Assembly: GCF_018304825.1 (NCBI RefSeq)
Contig: NZ_CP072648.1
Span: forward strand, 789,501 to 853,500
Length of the DNA stretch: 64,000 bases
Direction: 5' to 3'
Source of the DNA: Chloracidobacterium validum
GTDB taxonomy: Bacteria > Acidobacteriota > Blastocatellia > Chloracidobacteriales > Chloracidobacteriaceae
A model generated the notes under the pieces. That model ran no database searches. It was given only the letters and a program-made list of their open reading frames with translations, and had not been told where the DNA came from. Position numbers and translations under genes: made by a program. Positions 44,678 to 53,815 of this stretch are shown piece after piece. Numbering within the stretch: position 1 is the stretch's first letter; each line of letters starts with the position of its first letter.

Positions 44678-45151
44678 CTATGCCGTGTCTGGATCGTCGT
44701 GAATGGTCCGCAGGCTCAGGATTTCAAAATGGCGCACGCCCTGCGGCGTTTGGACCTCAACTTCATCGCCAGCTTTTTTGCCCATGAAGCCGCGCCCAAG
44801 CGGCGAGGAGGTCGAAATCATCCCCTTTGAAACATCCGCTTCTTCCGGCATGACGAGCCGGTACGTTGCTTCGACATCTTTATCCAGGTCAAGGACGTGC
44901 AAGGTTGAGCCGTAGGCCGCCCGGTCACGTGGTAGGGAGTCCAGGTTGATGGTCGCCAGCGCCGCCAACCGCTGGTGGAGTTCTGCCACACGCGCGCCCA
45001 CCAGGCGGACGCGCTCCCGCGCTGCTTGATACTCGCCGTTTTCGCGTAGGTCGCCATGGGCCGCGGCCCGCTGGAGTTCCCGCGGCAAGTCCACTTTCAG
45101 TTCCTGTTCGAGCTGTCGCAATTCGGCTTCTAGCTTTTCTCTCACGGTCAT
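44678..45151 (-). CDS. greA: Transcription elongation factor GreA/GreB family
   Basis: A 157-residue protein from ATG 45151 (MTVREKLEAELRQLEQEL). The N-terminal coiled-coil finger holds the acidic tip HGDLRENGEYQAARER, whose Asp and Glu enter the RNA polymerase secondary channel. The C-terminal FKBP-like domain has YRLVMPEEAD, ISTSSPLGRGFMGKKAGDEVEVQTPQGVRHFEIL. It stimulates transcript cleavage in backtracked polymerase. Length is the family norm. It is divergent from the PAS protein gene, with 336 bases of AT-richer sequence between. Confidence 0.94.
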   Translation of the reverse strand: MTVREKLEAELRQLEQELKVDLPRELQRAAAHGDLRENGEYQAARERVRLVGARVAELHQRLAALATINLDSLPRDRAAYGSTLHVLDLDKDVEATYRLVMPEEADVSKGMISTSSPLGRGFMGKKAGDEVEVQTPQGVRHFEILSLRTIHDDPDTA

Positions 45152-45487
45152 GGTCTCTGCTCCGAAAAATCCTTGGGCATCAAGACGTTGCCCTAGCATG
45201 TCGGACTGCTCTGGTGCTACATGTCAACCAGCCAACCAAGTTGACTTTCCCCGACTGGATAAATCTCACGCCAAGGCTTGTGGGGTGAATACTGGTCATT
45301 TATACTCGTGGCGTATATCAACTTCGGCAATACGCTCTATAAGCACGATCTTACCGATTTGGCGAACGCCTGATTGCCACAAGCGTCAAGCGCACCAGTT
45401 GAAGATGGATGAAATAGCGGAGTTGGATAATAACACAGTTTGTATTCTCACTGAGTAAAGCCTTCACCCGACGGGACCTATCACGAG
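45152..45487. other. Intergenic stretch, AT-richer, possible gene remnant
   Basis: This 336-base gap separates greA and the PAS protein gene. GC is about 42% in the line at 45301-45360, well below the flanks. It holds a short GTG-started reading frame (45308-45373, MAYINFGNTLYKHDLTDLANA-like, 21 codons) and a protein-like tail MDEIAELDNNTVCILTE near 45404-45457. Neither has a good ribosome binding site. They may be remnants of a lost gene or simply chance. Nothing else with clear structure is seen. Confidence 0.35.
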
Positions 45488-47074
45488 GTGTTACCTCAGA
45501 CCAAAACCCCTGACCCGGCTAGCGCACCAGCGACTGAGACCCTGATGGACTTCAGCAAGCTCCTCAATGCGATTCGCGGCAACAAGGCTGCCGACGCATC
45601 GGCAGCGCCCAAAGACCGCCCGGAGTCTGAGACAGTTATTCCGGTCGAGGTCTCTCCGACCGTGGCTGCGGCGGACCACCCCCCACCGCTACGCCCCTCT
45701 GGCGGTGTCGTGCAATCGCTGCTAGGACCGTTCACAGGTGGCAACCGTGAACCGGCCTCGGTGTCCTCCCAGCCACCCCAAGTCGCCAACGGGCCGCAAG
45801 CCGCCAACGGTTATGATGATGATCTGGCATCCGTGCTTCCGTCATCGCCTCTTTCATCGGCTCCGTCCATAACGGACAGTCCACTACCCATAAGCCAGCC
45901 AACCTCACTGCCTGGGTTGAGCGCATCCTCGCCACTTGACGGCGATTGGTTCGATGTGCCGTTTGGCCACGAACCACGTCCTGCTGCGACTGGTTCTGAA
46001 GTGTCTGTTCTGGACCTGCCGCCGGAGGCGGCAGCCCCTACTCCGGTCAACGCGCAAGCCCTTGAAGACCTGCTGATGACGGCGCCCTCGGTGGCTCCTC
46101 CAGCCGATCCGTTTGAAGTTTCCGGGAAAATCGATCTGAGCTGGACGCCCACTGAGACATCCCCACCGGAGACTGGTGTGCTTGATTCGTCCACCAGCTT
46201 GGGCGCTGGAATGGAGTCACCACCCTTGCCGTCGTCCGCGGTGGGGACGCCGACGGCGCTCTCTCCGCCTTCGATACCGCCGCCACCCATCATCAACCCC
46301 TTGGCTGACTTTGAAGTAGGTGGCTACACTGCGCCTCCACTGCCGACTGGGATTTTATCTTCAGGCGAAGCTCACACTGATTCAGGCGAAGCTCAGGCTG
46401 ACCACCTGCCGGTCGAGGCAGCCGCGCCGCCAGCTCCATCTGACTTGGACCCGGCCGTGGAAGGTATGGCCCCGCCGCTGGGTCCTGCACAGGCGACCTA
46501 TGCCGACTGGATCATTGAATATCTTGACGAAGCACTGATCGTTCTTGATGCCCAAAGCGTGATCTGCCAGCTCAACCCCATGGCCGAATACCTGCTCGGT
46601 GGGTCCCGGACTGACCTGTGCGGACGGACGCTACTTGACGTCAGCCAGCAGGCCGGCGACAACGCGCCCCTGTGGGAGCATCTGGCGGTAACCTCCGAGG
46701 CGCAGCAGTTTTCCACAACCGTCACCCTCCCAGACGGTCAGCCCATGATGGCATCGTTCGTCGTTTGTGACCTTCCGCCCCAATCCAACTGGACCGGGGG
46801 ACGGGTCATTGCCATTCGTGATGAGACGCGCATCCGGGCGGAAGTTGCCCAAATGATGGAAACGTTGACACCTCCTCCACAAGCATCCGCCCTCAACGTC
46901 ACACCGGAACAATTGGCCGCTATGCACACCTCGCTTCAGATGGTGCTAGGGTTCGCCGAACTGTTACATCGCGGCGAGTATGGCCCGATGAACCCCCAGC
47001 AGTTCGAGATGTTTCGCAATATCGAACACCACGCGAAACAGCTCGCCGGGTGGCTTGGGCTTCCGCAAGGGTAA
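45488..47074 (+). CDS. PAS-domain protein with a degenerate histidine-kinase-like end
   Basis: A 528-residue protein; the start is uncertain between GTG 45488 and ATG 45545 (MDFSKLLNAIRGNK). Residues about 20-330 are a long low-complexity Pro/Ser/Ala region with many acidic patches. A PAS domain lies at about 340-450 (WIIEYLDEALIVLDAQSVI, NPMAEYLLGGSRTDLCGRTLL, GGRVIAIRDETRI). The end (LQMVLGFAELLHRGEYGPM with FEMFRNIEHHAKQLAGWL) looks like the dimerisation helices of a kinase but lacks the phospho-acceptor His and any ATPase domain. It is probably a sensor or scaffold. It is followed by murE after 58 bases and may lead the dcw operon. Confidence 0.75.
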   Translation: MLPQTKTPDPASAPATETLMDFSKLLNAIRGNKAADASAAPKDRPESETVIPVEVSPTVAAADHPPPLRPSGGVVQSLLGPFTGGNREPASVSSQPPQVANGPQAANGYDDDLASVLPSSPLSSAPSITDSPLPISQPTSLPGLSASSPLDGDWFDVPFGHEPRPAATGSEVSVLDLPPEAAAPTPVNAQALEDLLMTAPSVAPPADPFEVSGKIDLSWTPTETSPPETGVLDSSTSLGAGMESPPLPSSAVGTPTALSPPSIPPPPIINPLADFEVGGYTAPPLPTGILSSGEAHTDSGEAQADHLPVEAAAPPAPSDLDPAVEGMAPPLGPAQATYADWIIEYLDEALIVLDAQSVICQLNPMAEYLLGGSRTDLCGRTLLDVSQQAGDNAPLWEHLAVTSEAQQFSTTVTLPDGQPMMASFVVCDLPPQSNWTGGRVIAIRDETRIRAEVAQMMETLTPPPQASALNVTPEQLAAMHTSLQMVLGFAELLHRGEYGPMNPQQFEMFRNIEHHAKQLAGWLGLPQG

Positions 47075-47132
47075 ATCGTGAGTATATTGCCGCGTCCGAT
47101 GATGTTTGAGCCGCGAATGGAGACTGGAGTTC

Positions 47133-48635
47133 ATGTCTGACTTGCGCGCCGTTGCAGAAGCGGTGGCTGGTCACGTCAGTGGTCAGACGTTCGAGGTCCG
47201 CCAGATCACCCATGTCGCCGGCGACTGCGAACCTGATGCCGTGTTTGCCGCGCTGCCTGGTGTCCGGGTGGATGGCCACGACTTCATCCCCGAAGCGCTC
47301 GCGCGGGGGGCGCGCGCTGTCCTTTCGGAGCGTCCGGCCCCACCGGACTTCCCAGCCGCCTGGCTGCAAGTTGCCGACGCACGGCGGGCCATGGCGCAGA
47401 TTGCCGCCCTGCTGCACGGCCATCCCAGCCGCCACCTACGACTGGTCGGCGTGACCGGAACGAACGGTAAGACCACGACGACCTACGTGCTCTATGAAAT
47501 CTTTCGCGCTGCCCATGGGCATGCCGCCCTCCTCGGCACGATTGAACAGCGCATTGACGACGACACCCGCCCGGCGCGTCTCACAACCCCTGAAGCTCCA
47601 GAGACGCAAGCCTTTCTCAGTCGCGCTTATGCCCGTGGTTGCCGCCATGCGGCAATGGAGGTGTCTTCCATTGGGCTGGATCGCCAGCGTGTTGCCGATG
47701 TGCGCTTTGCCGCCGCGATTTTCACCAATCTGACGCAAGACCACCTGGATTACCACGGCACGATGGAGCGGTATTTCGATGCCAAGCTCCGGCTCTTCGA
47801 CGGCCGCAACGGTGAAGTTCCCGGCGTTGCCGTGCTCAACACCGACGACCCCCGGACGAGCGATATTATTGCCGCCCTGCGCCAGCGCGCACCGGTGATG
47901 ACGTACGCCGTTCGGGACTCCGTCGCGGCCGTCCGCCTTGAACGGCTGACGATGCAACCGCGCGGCATGGCGCTGCGTGTCCAGACGCCGCAGGGCCCCG
48001 TTGAGTTGACGACCAAGCTGGTCGGGACGCCGCACGTGTACAACATTCTCGCCGCCACGGCGACGGCGCTGGCGCTGGACACCCCGGTGGATGCCATCGT
48101 TGCCGGCGCTGCCAGGGCCGTCGTTCCCGGTCGGTTTGAAATTGTCGAAGGCAGTGATGACGACCTGCTGGTAGCTGTGGACTATGCTCACACGCCGGAT
48201 GCGTTGGCCAATGTCACAGCGACGGCGCGCGAGCTGGCCGCCATCCGCGGGGGACGGGTCGTGACCCTCTTTGGCTGTGGCGGCGACCGCGACCGCACCA
48301 AGCGCCCCCTGATGGCCGAAGCCGCGGCACGTGGCAGCGATGTGGTCATCCTGACTTCTGACAATCCACGCCGGGAATCACCAGAGCGGATCCTCGATGA
48401 TGCCGAAGTCGGATTGCGCGCCGTGGGCAAACCTTTCCACCGGATTCTGGACCGACGCGAAGCCATTGCCTTTGCGATTCGGACGGCGCAGCCAAGGGAT
48501 GTCGTGGTGCTGGCGGGCAAGGGCCATGAGACCTATCAAATTCTCAGCAATCTGACCATTCACTTTGATGACCGGGAGGAAGCCCGCCAGGCCCTGCGCG
48601 CACTTCGGGCGGACAACGGGACGAAGTTGAACTAG
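47133..48635 (+). CDS. murE: UDP-N-acetylmuramoyl-tripeptide synthetase (meso-DAP type)
   Basis: A 500-residue Mur ligase from ATG 47133 with GGAG upstream; an in-frame start at 47106 lacks one. Motifs: VGVTGTNGKTTTTYVLYEIF (ATP site), LTTPEAPETQAFLS, AAMEVSSIGLDRQRVADV, FTNLTQDHLDYHGTMERYFDAK with the carbamylated Lys, and ADVALITSDNPR-like VVILTSDNPRRESPERI. The DNPR motif is that of meso-diaminopimelate-adding enzymes, so the peptidoglycan is the DAP type. It adds the third residue to UDP-MurNAc-dipeptide in the cytoplasm. First enzyme of the dcw run. Confidence 0.96.
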   Translation: MSDLRAVAEAVAGHVSGQTFEVRQITHVAGDCEPDAVFAALPGVRVDGHDFIPEALARGARAVLSERPAPPDFPAAWLQVADARRAMAQIAALLHGHPSRHLRLVGVTGTNGKTTTTYVLYEIFRAAHGHAALLGTIEQRIDDDTRPARLTTPEAPETQAFLSRAYARGCRHAAMEVSSIGLDRQRVADVRFAAAIFTNLTQDHLDYHGTMERYFDAKLRLFDGRNGEVPGVAVLNTDDPRTSDIIAALRQRAPVMTYAVRDSVAAVRLERLTMQPRGMALRVQTPQGPVELTTKLVGTPHVYNILAATATALALDTPVDAIVAGAARAVVPGRFEIVEGSDDDLLVAVDYAHTPDALANVTATARELAAIRGGRVVTLFGCGGDRDRTKRPLMAEAAARGSDVVILTSDNPRRESPERILDDAEVGLRAVGKPFHRILDRREAIAFAIRTAQPRDVVVLAGKGHETYQILSNLTIHFDDREEARQALRALRADNGTKLN

Positions 48636-48679
48636 AGTGCGGCGCAAAAACCACCAGACATTGTCTTGGAGTGTACGCT

Positions 48680-50110
48680 GTGACCATTGCTGAACTTGCC
48701 GCGTTGCTGGGTATTCCGTGCCCTGAAGAACTGCGCGTGCTGAAACCCAGCGGGTTTTCGATTGACTCACGCACCGTTCGTCCCGGCGACCTGTTCTTTG
48801 CCATTCACGGAAAACGCTTCGACGCCCATGCGTTTGTGCCGGAAGTTCTCGCCCGTGGCGCATGCGCGGCCGTTATCCATCGGGACCTACCAGAACTGGG
48901 GGAGCAGGCTGCCACCCGCTGCCTGCGGGTCACGGACACGCTGCGCGCCATGCAGGACCTCGCCCAAGCCCTGCTGCGGCAGTGGGGGCGTCCGATTGTG
49001 GGCATCACCGGCAGCATGGGCAAAACGACGGCCAAAGACCTGACCGAACTGGCTCTGGCGCCCTTCGGACGCATCTACGCCTCGGTGGGCAACCTCAACA
49101 ACGAGTACGGGCTTCCCCTGGCCGTCTTCAACATGCTTTCCGACGGGCGGCGCATGGACGACTACGACCTGGCCATCCTTGAAATGGGGATGAATGAAAA
49201 GGGCGAGATTGCCCGCCTGTGCGAGATTGCCCCGCCGGATGTGAGTGTTGTCCTCAACGTCGCGCCCGTTCACATCGAGAACTTCCCCGATGGACTGGAA
49301 GGCATTGCGGCTGCCAAGGCTGAAATCGTCCATGGCTTGAAGCCGGAGGGCACTGCCATCCTCAATGCCGATGACCCACGGGTTGCCCGGATGGCAGCGA
49401 TTGTCCTGGGCCGGCGACAAGATCATGCCGGCGCACAGGTGATGTACTTTGGTCGCTGCGAAGCGGCGCATGTCACGGCGCTCGATGTTGAGCCGCGCGG
49501 CCTGTTGGGAACGACCTTCACGCTTTCGACCCTCAAGGGGACGGCCGTCGTCGAGTTCCCGCTGGCCGGCGAACACCATGTCAGCAATGCCCTCGCGGCG
49601 GCGGCCGTGGCGACGCACTTTGGCGTCAGCCCGGAAGCCATTGCCCGGCAACTCAAGCAGGCGCGCCCAGGCCCGCACCGGGGCGTCGTGCGGCACTATC
49701 CGGGCGGTGTGACTGTGGTGGACGACACCTATAACTCGAATCCGGCGGCGCTGGTGGAAGCCGTCCGGCTGCTTGGGCAGGTGCCGGATGCCACGCGCCG
49801 GATCGTCATTGCCGGTGAAATGCGCGAGCTTGGCGGGCATGCCGTAGAGATGCACCTTGCCTGCGGCGTTGCCATTGCCCAGTCCGGTGTGGATATTCTG
49901 CTCGGCGTCGCCGGCCATGCCCGTGACTTGGTCGAAGCCGCACGCGCCGAAAACGCGCGCCGGGACGGACGGCTCGTGACGGCGTTTGTTGAAACCGCCG
50001 CCGATGCGGGCGATTGGCTCGTCAAGCAGGCGCAAGCGGGGGATGTCATTCTCATCAAGGGATCACGGGGGGTACGGTTGGAGACTTGTCTGGAGGCACT
50101 GCCGGTTTAG
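48680..50110 (+). CDS. murF: UDP-N-acetylmuramoyl-tripeptide--D-Ala-D-Ala ligase
   Basis: A 476-residue Mur ligase. GTG 48680 is chosen because TTGGAG lies nine bases upstream; a GTG at 48671 would add three residues. It reads TIAELAALLGIPC, then FSIDSRTVRPGDLFFAI, VGITGSMGKTTAKDLTE (ATP site), GNLNNEYGLPLAVFNM, ILEMGMNEKGEIARL, AEIVHGLKPEGTAILNADDP, DTYNSNPAALVEAVRLL and VIAGEMRELG. It adds D-Ala-D-Ala to complete the pentapeptide. No ddl gene is in the cluster to supply the dipeptide. mraY begins nine bases after its stop. Confidence 0.96.
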   Translation: MTIAELAALLGIPCPEELRVLKPSGFSIDSRTVRPGDLFFAIHGKRFDAHAFVPEVLARGACAAVIHRDLPELGEQAATRCLRVTDTLRAMQDLAQALLRQWGRPIVGITGSMGKTTAKDLTELALAPFGRIYASVGNLNNEYGLPLAVFNMLSDGRRMDDYDLAILEMGMNEKGEIARLCEIAPPDVSVVLNVAPVHIENFPDGLEGIAAAKAEIVHGLKPEGTAILNADDPRVARMAAIVLGRRQDHAGAQVMYFGRCEAAHVTALDVEPRGLLGTTFTLSTLKGTAVVEFPLAGEHHVSNALAAAAVATHFGVSPEAIARQLKQARPGPHRGVVRHYPGGVTVVDDTYNSNPAALVEAVRLLGQVPDATRRIVIAGEMRELGGHAVEMHLACGVAIAQSGVDILLGVAGHARDLVEAARAENARRDGRLVTAFVETAADAGDWLVKQAQAGDVILIKGSRGVRLETCLEALPV

Positions 50111-50119
50111 GCGACGACG

Positions 50120-51232
50120 ATGCTCTACTACGTGCTGTACCAGGTTCTTTACCTCAAGTACCAGGTGTTTGGCCCGCTGCGTGTCTTCGGCTATCCATCC
50201 TTTCGCGCTCTGCTGGCAGCTATGACGGCGACACTGATGTGTTTGCTGCTCGGCAAGCCCATGATTGCCTGGCTGCGCCGTCTCAAGTACGGGCAGGAAA
50301 TCCGCGAGGAAGGCGTCAAGGCCCACCAGGCCAAAAAAGGAACGCCCACGATGGGCGGCATCCTCATCATCACCGGCATTGTTGTCGGCACCGCGCTGTG
50401 GGCGGACTTGAGCAGTTTGTTTGTCTGGGTGGTGCTGGTTGCCCTGCTGGCCCACGGCGCGATTGGCTTTGTGGATGATTACCTGAAAATTGCCAAGCGG
50501 CAGAACCTCGGCCTACAGGGCCGGTGGAAACTGCTGGGACAAGTAACCACGGCGCTGCTGATTGGCGGCGTCCTCATCGGCTTCGGGGACTATTCCACGC
50601 AGTTGAGCGTTCCGTTCTTCAAGGACTTCCAGCCCGACCTCACGCCGTGGCTCTACGTTCCGTTCATGCTACTGGTGATGACAGGCAGCTCCAATGCCGT
50701 CAATCTCACCGACGGCCTCGACGGGCTGGCGATCAGCACGACTTTTGTCGTGGCATTCACGCTGACGCTGCTGTGTTACGTCACCGGGCTGTCGGAGCTG
50801 GCGCTGTATCTCAACTTGCCGCCGACGCCCGGCGCACTCGAAGTGACGGTGTTCTGCGCGGCGCTTGCTGGTGCCAGTCTGGGCTTTCTGTGGTTCAACG
50901 CGCCGCCGGCGGAGGTCTTCATGGGCGATGTCGGAAGCCTCGCTATTGGTGGCTGTATTGGCTGCGTGGCAATTGTCATCAAACAGGAGTTTCTGCTGGT
51001 GATTCTGGGTGGCGTGTTTGTCATTGAAACGCTTTCGGTGATTTTGCAAGTCAGCTATTACAAGCTGACCAAGGACCCACAGACCGGCATTGGAAAGCGA
51101 ATTTTCAAGATGTCGCCGCTCCATCATCACTTCGAGCTGACGGGCTGGAAGGAATCGAAAATCGTCTTCCGGTTTTTGATCGTGCAGATTTTCTTTGCTT
51201 TGCTGGCGCTAGCAACGCTCAAGCTCAGGTGA
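50120..51232 (+). CDS. mraY: Phospho-N-acetylmuramoyl-pentapeptide transferase
   Basis: A 370-residue polytopic membrane enzyme with about ten helices. MraY signatures: [40 protein letters not shown] (catalytic Asp pair), [33 protein letters not shown] and [19 protein letters not shown] with the HHH motif. It moves phospho-MurNAc-pentapeptide to undecaprenyl phosphate to make lipid I at the inner membrane. It ends in GTGA overlap with murD. Length is normal. Confidence 0.97.
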   Translation: MLYYVLYQVLYLKYQVFGPLRVFGYPSFRALLAAMTATLMCLLLGKPMIAWLRRLKYGQEIREEGVKAHQAKKGTPTMGGILIITGIVVGTALWADLSSLFVWVVLVALLAHGAIGFVDDYLKIAKRQNLGLQGRWKLLGQVTTALLIGGVLIGFGDYSTQLSVPFFKDFQPDLTPWLYVPFMLLVMTGSSNAVNLTDGLDGLAISTTFVVAFTLTLLCYVTGLSELALYLNLPPTPGALEVTVFCAALAGASLGFLWFNAPPAEVFMGDVGSLAIGGCIGCVAIVIKQEFLLVILGGVFVIETLSVILQVSYYKLTKDPQTGIGKRIFKMSPLHHHFELTGWKESKIVFRFLIVQIFFALLALATLKLR

Positions 51233-52632
51233 ACGGCATGGCGTGTGACGACCAAAACCGCCGAATGGTCGTGATGGGGGCCGGTGTGAGCGGGCTGGCC
51301 GCGGCGCGATTTCTGCTGGCGCGCGGTGCGCAGGTCACGGTTGTTGACCGCCGTCCACTTGACCAACTGCCCGAAGCCGCCCGGTCGCTATGCGCGCAGG
51401 GCGCGGTCATCGAATGCGGTGACGGCTCGGATGCGACGCTTCTGGCGGCAGACGAAATCGTGCTCAGCCCAGGTGTGCCGCCCACCTTGCCAGGCCTTGA
51501 GCGGGCCAGGCAAGCCGGTGTTTCCATCATCGGCGAAATCGAACTGGCATTTCGTCACCTGCGTGGACGCATCGTCGCCATCACCGGCAGTAACGGCAAA
51601 AGCACGACCACGACGCTGGTCGGCCAGCTCCTGGCAGAAGGCGGACTCCCGACCCAAGTAGGCGGCAACATCGGCGTGGCGGCCGTGTCATTGGTCGAGA
51701 CTTCACGCGAGGATGGCTGGACGGTGCTCGAATGCAGCAGCTTCCAACTTGAAACCGTCGTCACGTTTCGTCCGCAGGTGGGCGTGTTGCTCAACATCAC
51801 CCCCGATCACCTGGACCGGCACGGCACCTTTGAACGCTACGTTGCGGCCAAGCTGAACCTGTTTCGCTGCTTTGACCGGGAGACGCTGGCCGTTCTCAAC
51901 GCCGACGATCCGACGACGCCGCGCGCCCAGGCCCTGCTGGCCGCGCGTGGCGCGCCGGTTACGCTGTTTTCAGCCCAGCGTGAACTCGCAGAAGGCTTGT
52001 TCCTGCGTGGCAATCAAGTGATTTGCCGCACCCGTGAAGCCGAGCGGATTCTCCTCGACCGGGCTGACATTCCACTACCTGGGCAGCACAACCTTGAAAA
52101 CGCGCTGGCCAGCCTGGCGGTGGCGCTGGCCGCCGGCGTTGCGCCGGAAGATGCCCGAACGACCATCTGCCGCTTTCGCGGCCTGGAACACCGGATGGAA
52201 TTCGTTGCCGAAATCAACGGCGTCCGGTATTTCAATGATTCCAAGGCCACCAACATCGCAGCGGCGCAAGTCGCCATCGCATCCTTTCCGGCAGGACTCC
52301 ACGTGATTCTGGGCGGACTCGACAAGGGCAGTGACTTTGCGCCGCTGGTGGAGGTGCTGGCCCCACGGGCCGCATCGGTTGCGCTCATCGGCAAGGCGGC
52401 TGAAAAGCTTGAGGCGACGCTGGCCGGACGCCTGCCCCAACCGGTCACGCGCCATCCAAGCCTGGCGGACGCCGTCGCCGCCCTTGCGGCGCGCGCGCGG
52501 CCTGGCGACACTGTCTTACTTGCGCCGGCCTGCGCAAGCTTCGACATGTTTGATAACTTTGAACACCGGGGGCAGGTATTCAAGAACATCGTCAAGGGGG
52601 AAATTGCGAATGCGCGGAGCAAGCCATCATGA
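51229..52632 (+). CDS. murD: UDP-N-acetylmuramoylalanine--D-glutamate ligase
   Basis: A 467-residue Mur ligase. GTG 51229 overlaps the mraY stop; ATG 51238 is an alternative. [20 protein letters not shown] is the N-terminal Rossmann part; [37 protein letters not shown] (ATP site), [46 protein letters not shown] and [19 protein letters not shown] with [13 protein letters not shown] follow. It adds D-Glu to UDP-MurNAc-L-Ala. Its last codons overlap the ftsW start (ATGA). Confidence 0.96.
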   Translation: MNGMACDDQNRRMVVMGAGVSGLAAARFLLARGAQVTVVDRRPLDQLPEAARSLCAQGAVIECGDGSDATLLAADEIVLSPGVPPTLPGLERARQAGVSIIGEIELAFRHLRGRIVAITGSNGKSTTTTLVGQLLAEGGLPTQVGGNIGVAAVSLVETSREDGWTVLECSSFQLETVVTFRPQVGVLLNITPDHLDRHGTFERYVAAKLNLFRCFDRETLAVLNADDPTTPRAQALLAARGAPVTLFSAQRELAEGLFLRGNQVICRTREAERILLDRADIPLPGQHNLENALASLAVALAAGVAPEDARTTICRFRGLEHRMEFVAEINGVRYFNDSKATNIAAAQVAIASFPAGLHVILGGLDKGSDFAPLVEVLAPRAASVALIGKAAEKLEATLAGRLPQPVTRHPSLADAVAALAARARPGDTVLLAPACASFDMFDNFEHRGQVFKNIVKGEIANARSKPS

Positions 52633-53777
52633 AGCCGACCTTGACTGTTCCGAAGACGGTTCCAATCTCACGCAACTTTGCGACCTTCGTTGATCCCTGG
52701 CTGTTTGCGGCCACCATCGCGCTCGTCCTCTGTGGACTCGTCATGGTTTACAGCGCATCGGCGACCCTGGGGCGCGAAAACTACCAGTCACAGTTTCACT
52801 TTTTGGTACGTCAGGTGGTGGCGGCGCTCATCGGCGGCGGACTGCTGCTCGGTAGTCTCTGGCTGGGCTATTCGCGCCTCGAACGGCCCTGGGTCGTCTA
52901 TGGGCTGCTTGGCGTAACGGCTGGGTTGTTGGTCTTGGCGCTGTGCCTGCCGCCGGTGCGCGGCACGCACCGCTTCATCCGGCTGCCGGGCGTGATGTTT
53001 CAGCCGTCAGAGCTGGCCAAGTTGGCCCTGGTGCTCTTTCTGGCGTTTTTTCTCAGCCGGAAGGATGTGCTGGCGCGCCGCGATCCGTTCAGGGCGCTGC
53101 TGCCGGTTGCGGTCGTTGGCGGGCTGTTGATGGGGCTGGTGTTTTTGGGCCGCGACCTGGGAACGATTTTGATGATGGGCGGCACTGCGTTTGCCATGTT
53201 GGTCGTGGCCGGCGTGCCACTGCGCTACCCGGCCGTAGCCGGTGCGCTGTGTTCGCCTTTGCTGCTGTATGCCCTCCTCAAGGAGCCGTACCGCCGCGCG
53301 CGGCTGCTGGCCTTCCTCGATCCCTGGAAAGCCCCACGCGAAGAAGGTTTCCAGATCGTGCAATCGCTGATGGCCGTTGGCAGCGGTGGGGTTTCTGGTG
53401 TCGGCTTTGCCCAGAGTCGGCAGAAGTTGTTTTACTTGCCGGAAGCCCATACGGATTTCATCTTTTCCGTCATCGCGGAAGAAATCGGCCTCATCGGCAG
53501 CCTCATGCTCATCACCCTGTTCGGTGTCATTGCTGTTCGCGGACTGCGGGCCGCGTACCTGGCGCCGGACGACTTTGGCAAGCTGCTGGCAGTGGGCGTC
53601 ACCGTCTTGCTCGTCGGACAGGCATTGTTCAACTTGAGCGTGGTGCTGAGTCTGGTGCCGGCCAAGGGGATTCCGTTACCATTCATCAGCTATGGCGGAA
53701 GTTCGCTCATGATGAGTCTGCTGGCGGCGGGTTGGCTGCTCAGTGTCTCGCAGCGCAACTTGAGCGCGCGGCCATAG
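52629..53777 (+). CDS. ftsW: SEDS-family peptidoglycan polymerase FtsW
   Basis: A 382-residue SEDS protein with ten hydrophobic segments. Features: MVYSASATLGRENYQSQFHFLVRQ, HRFIRLPGVMFQPSELAKLALVLF, GRDLGTILMMGGTAFAML, GFQIVQSLMAVGSGG, LPEAHTDFIFSVIAEEIGLIGS and the last KGIPLPFISYGGSSLM, all family hallmarks. It polymerises lipid II at the septum together with FtsI. The ftsI gene is not in this cluster. It is translationally coupled to murD. The frame closes with TAG 53775-53777, 38 bases before murG. Confidence 0.95.
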   Translation: MKPTLTVPKTVPISRNFATFVDPWLFAATIALVLCGLVMVYSASATLGRENYQSQFHFLVRQVVAALIGGGLLLGSLWLGYSRLERPWVVYGLLGVTAGLLVLALCLPPVRGTHRFIRLPGVMFQPSELAKLALVLFLAFFLSRKDVLARRDPFRALLPVAVVGGLLMGLVFLGRDLGTILMMGGTAFAMLVVAGVPLRYPAVAGALCSPLLLYALLKEPYRRARLLAFLDPWKAPREEGFQIVQSLMAVGSGGVSGVGFAQSRQKLFYLPEAHTDFIFSVIAEEIGLIGSLMLITLFGVIAVRGLRAAYLAPDDFGKLLAVGVTVLLVGQALFNLSVVLSLVPAKGIPLPFISYGGSSLMMSLLAAGWLLSVSQRNLSARP

Positions 53778-53815
53778 CGGCAAGTAACCGAGCCTTTTTG
53801 AAAGCGAGTCTAGGT

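Noticed and set aside
48887-50035. 382-codon minus-strand open frame opposite murF
   Set aside because: It is antisense to the catalytic core of MurF and has no family motif; its length comes from high GC.
52943-53815. Long N-terminal extension of the murG frame
   Set aside because: It lies inside ftsW in another frame. MurG proteins start at the RVLVAAGGTGGH segment, so GTG 53816 is the start.
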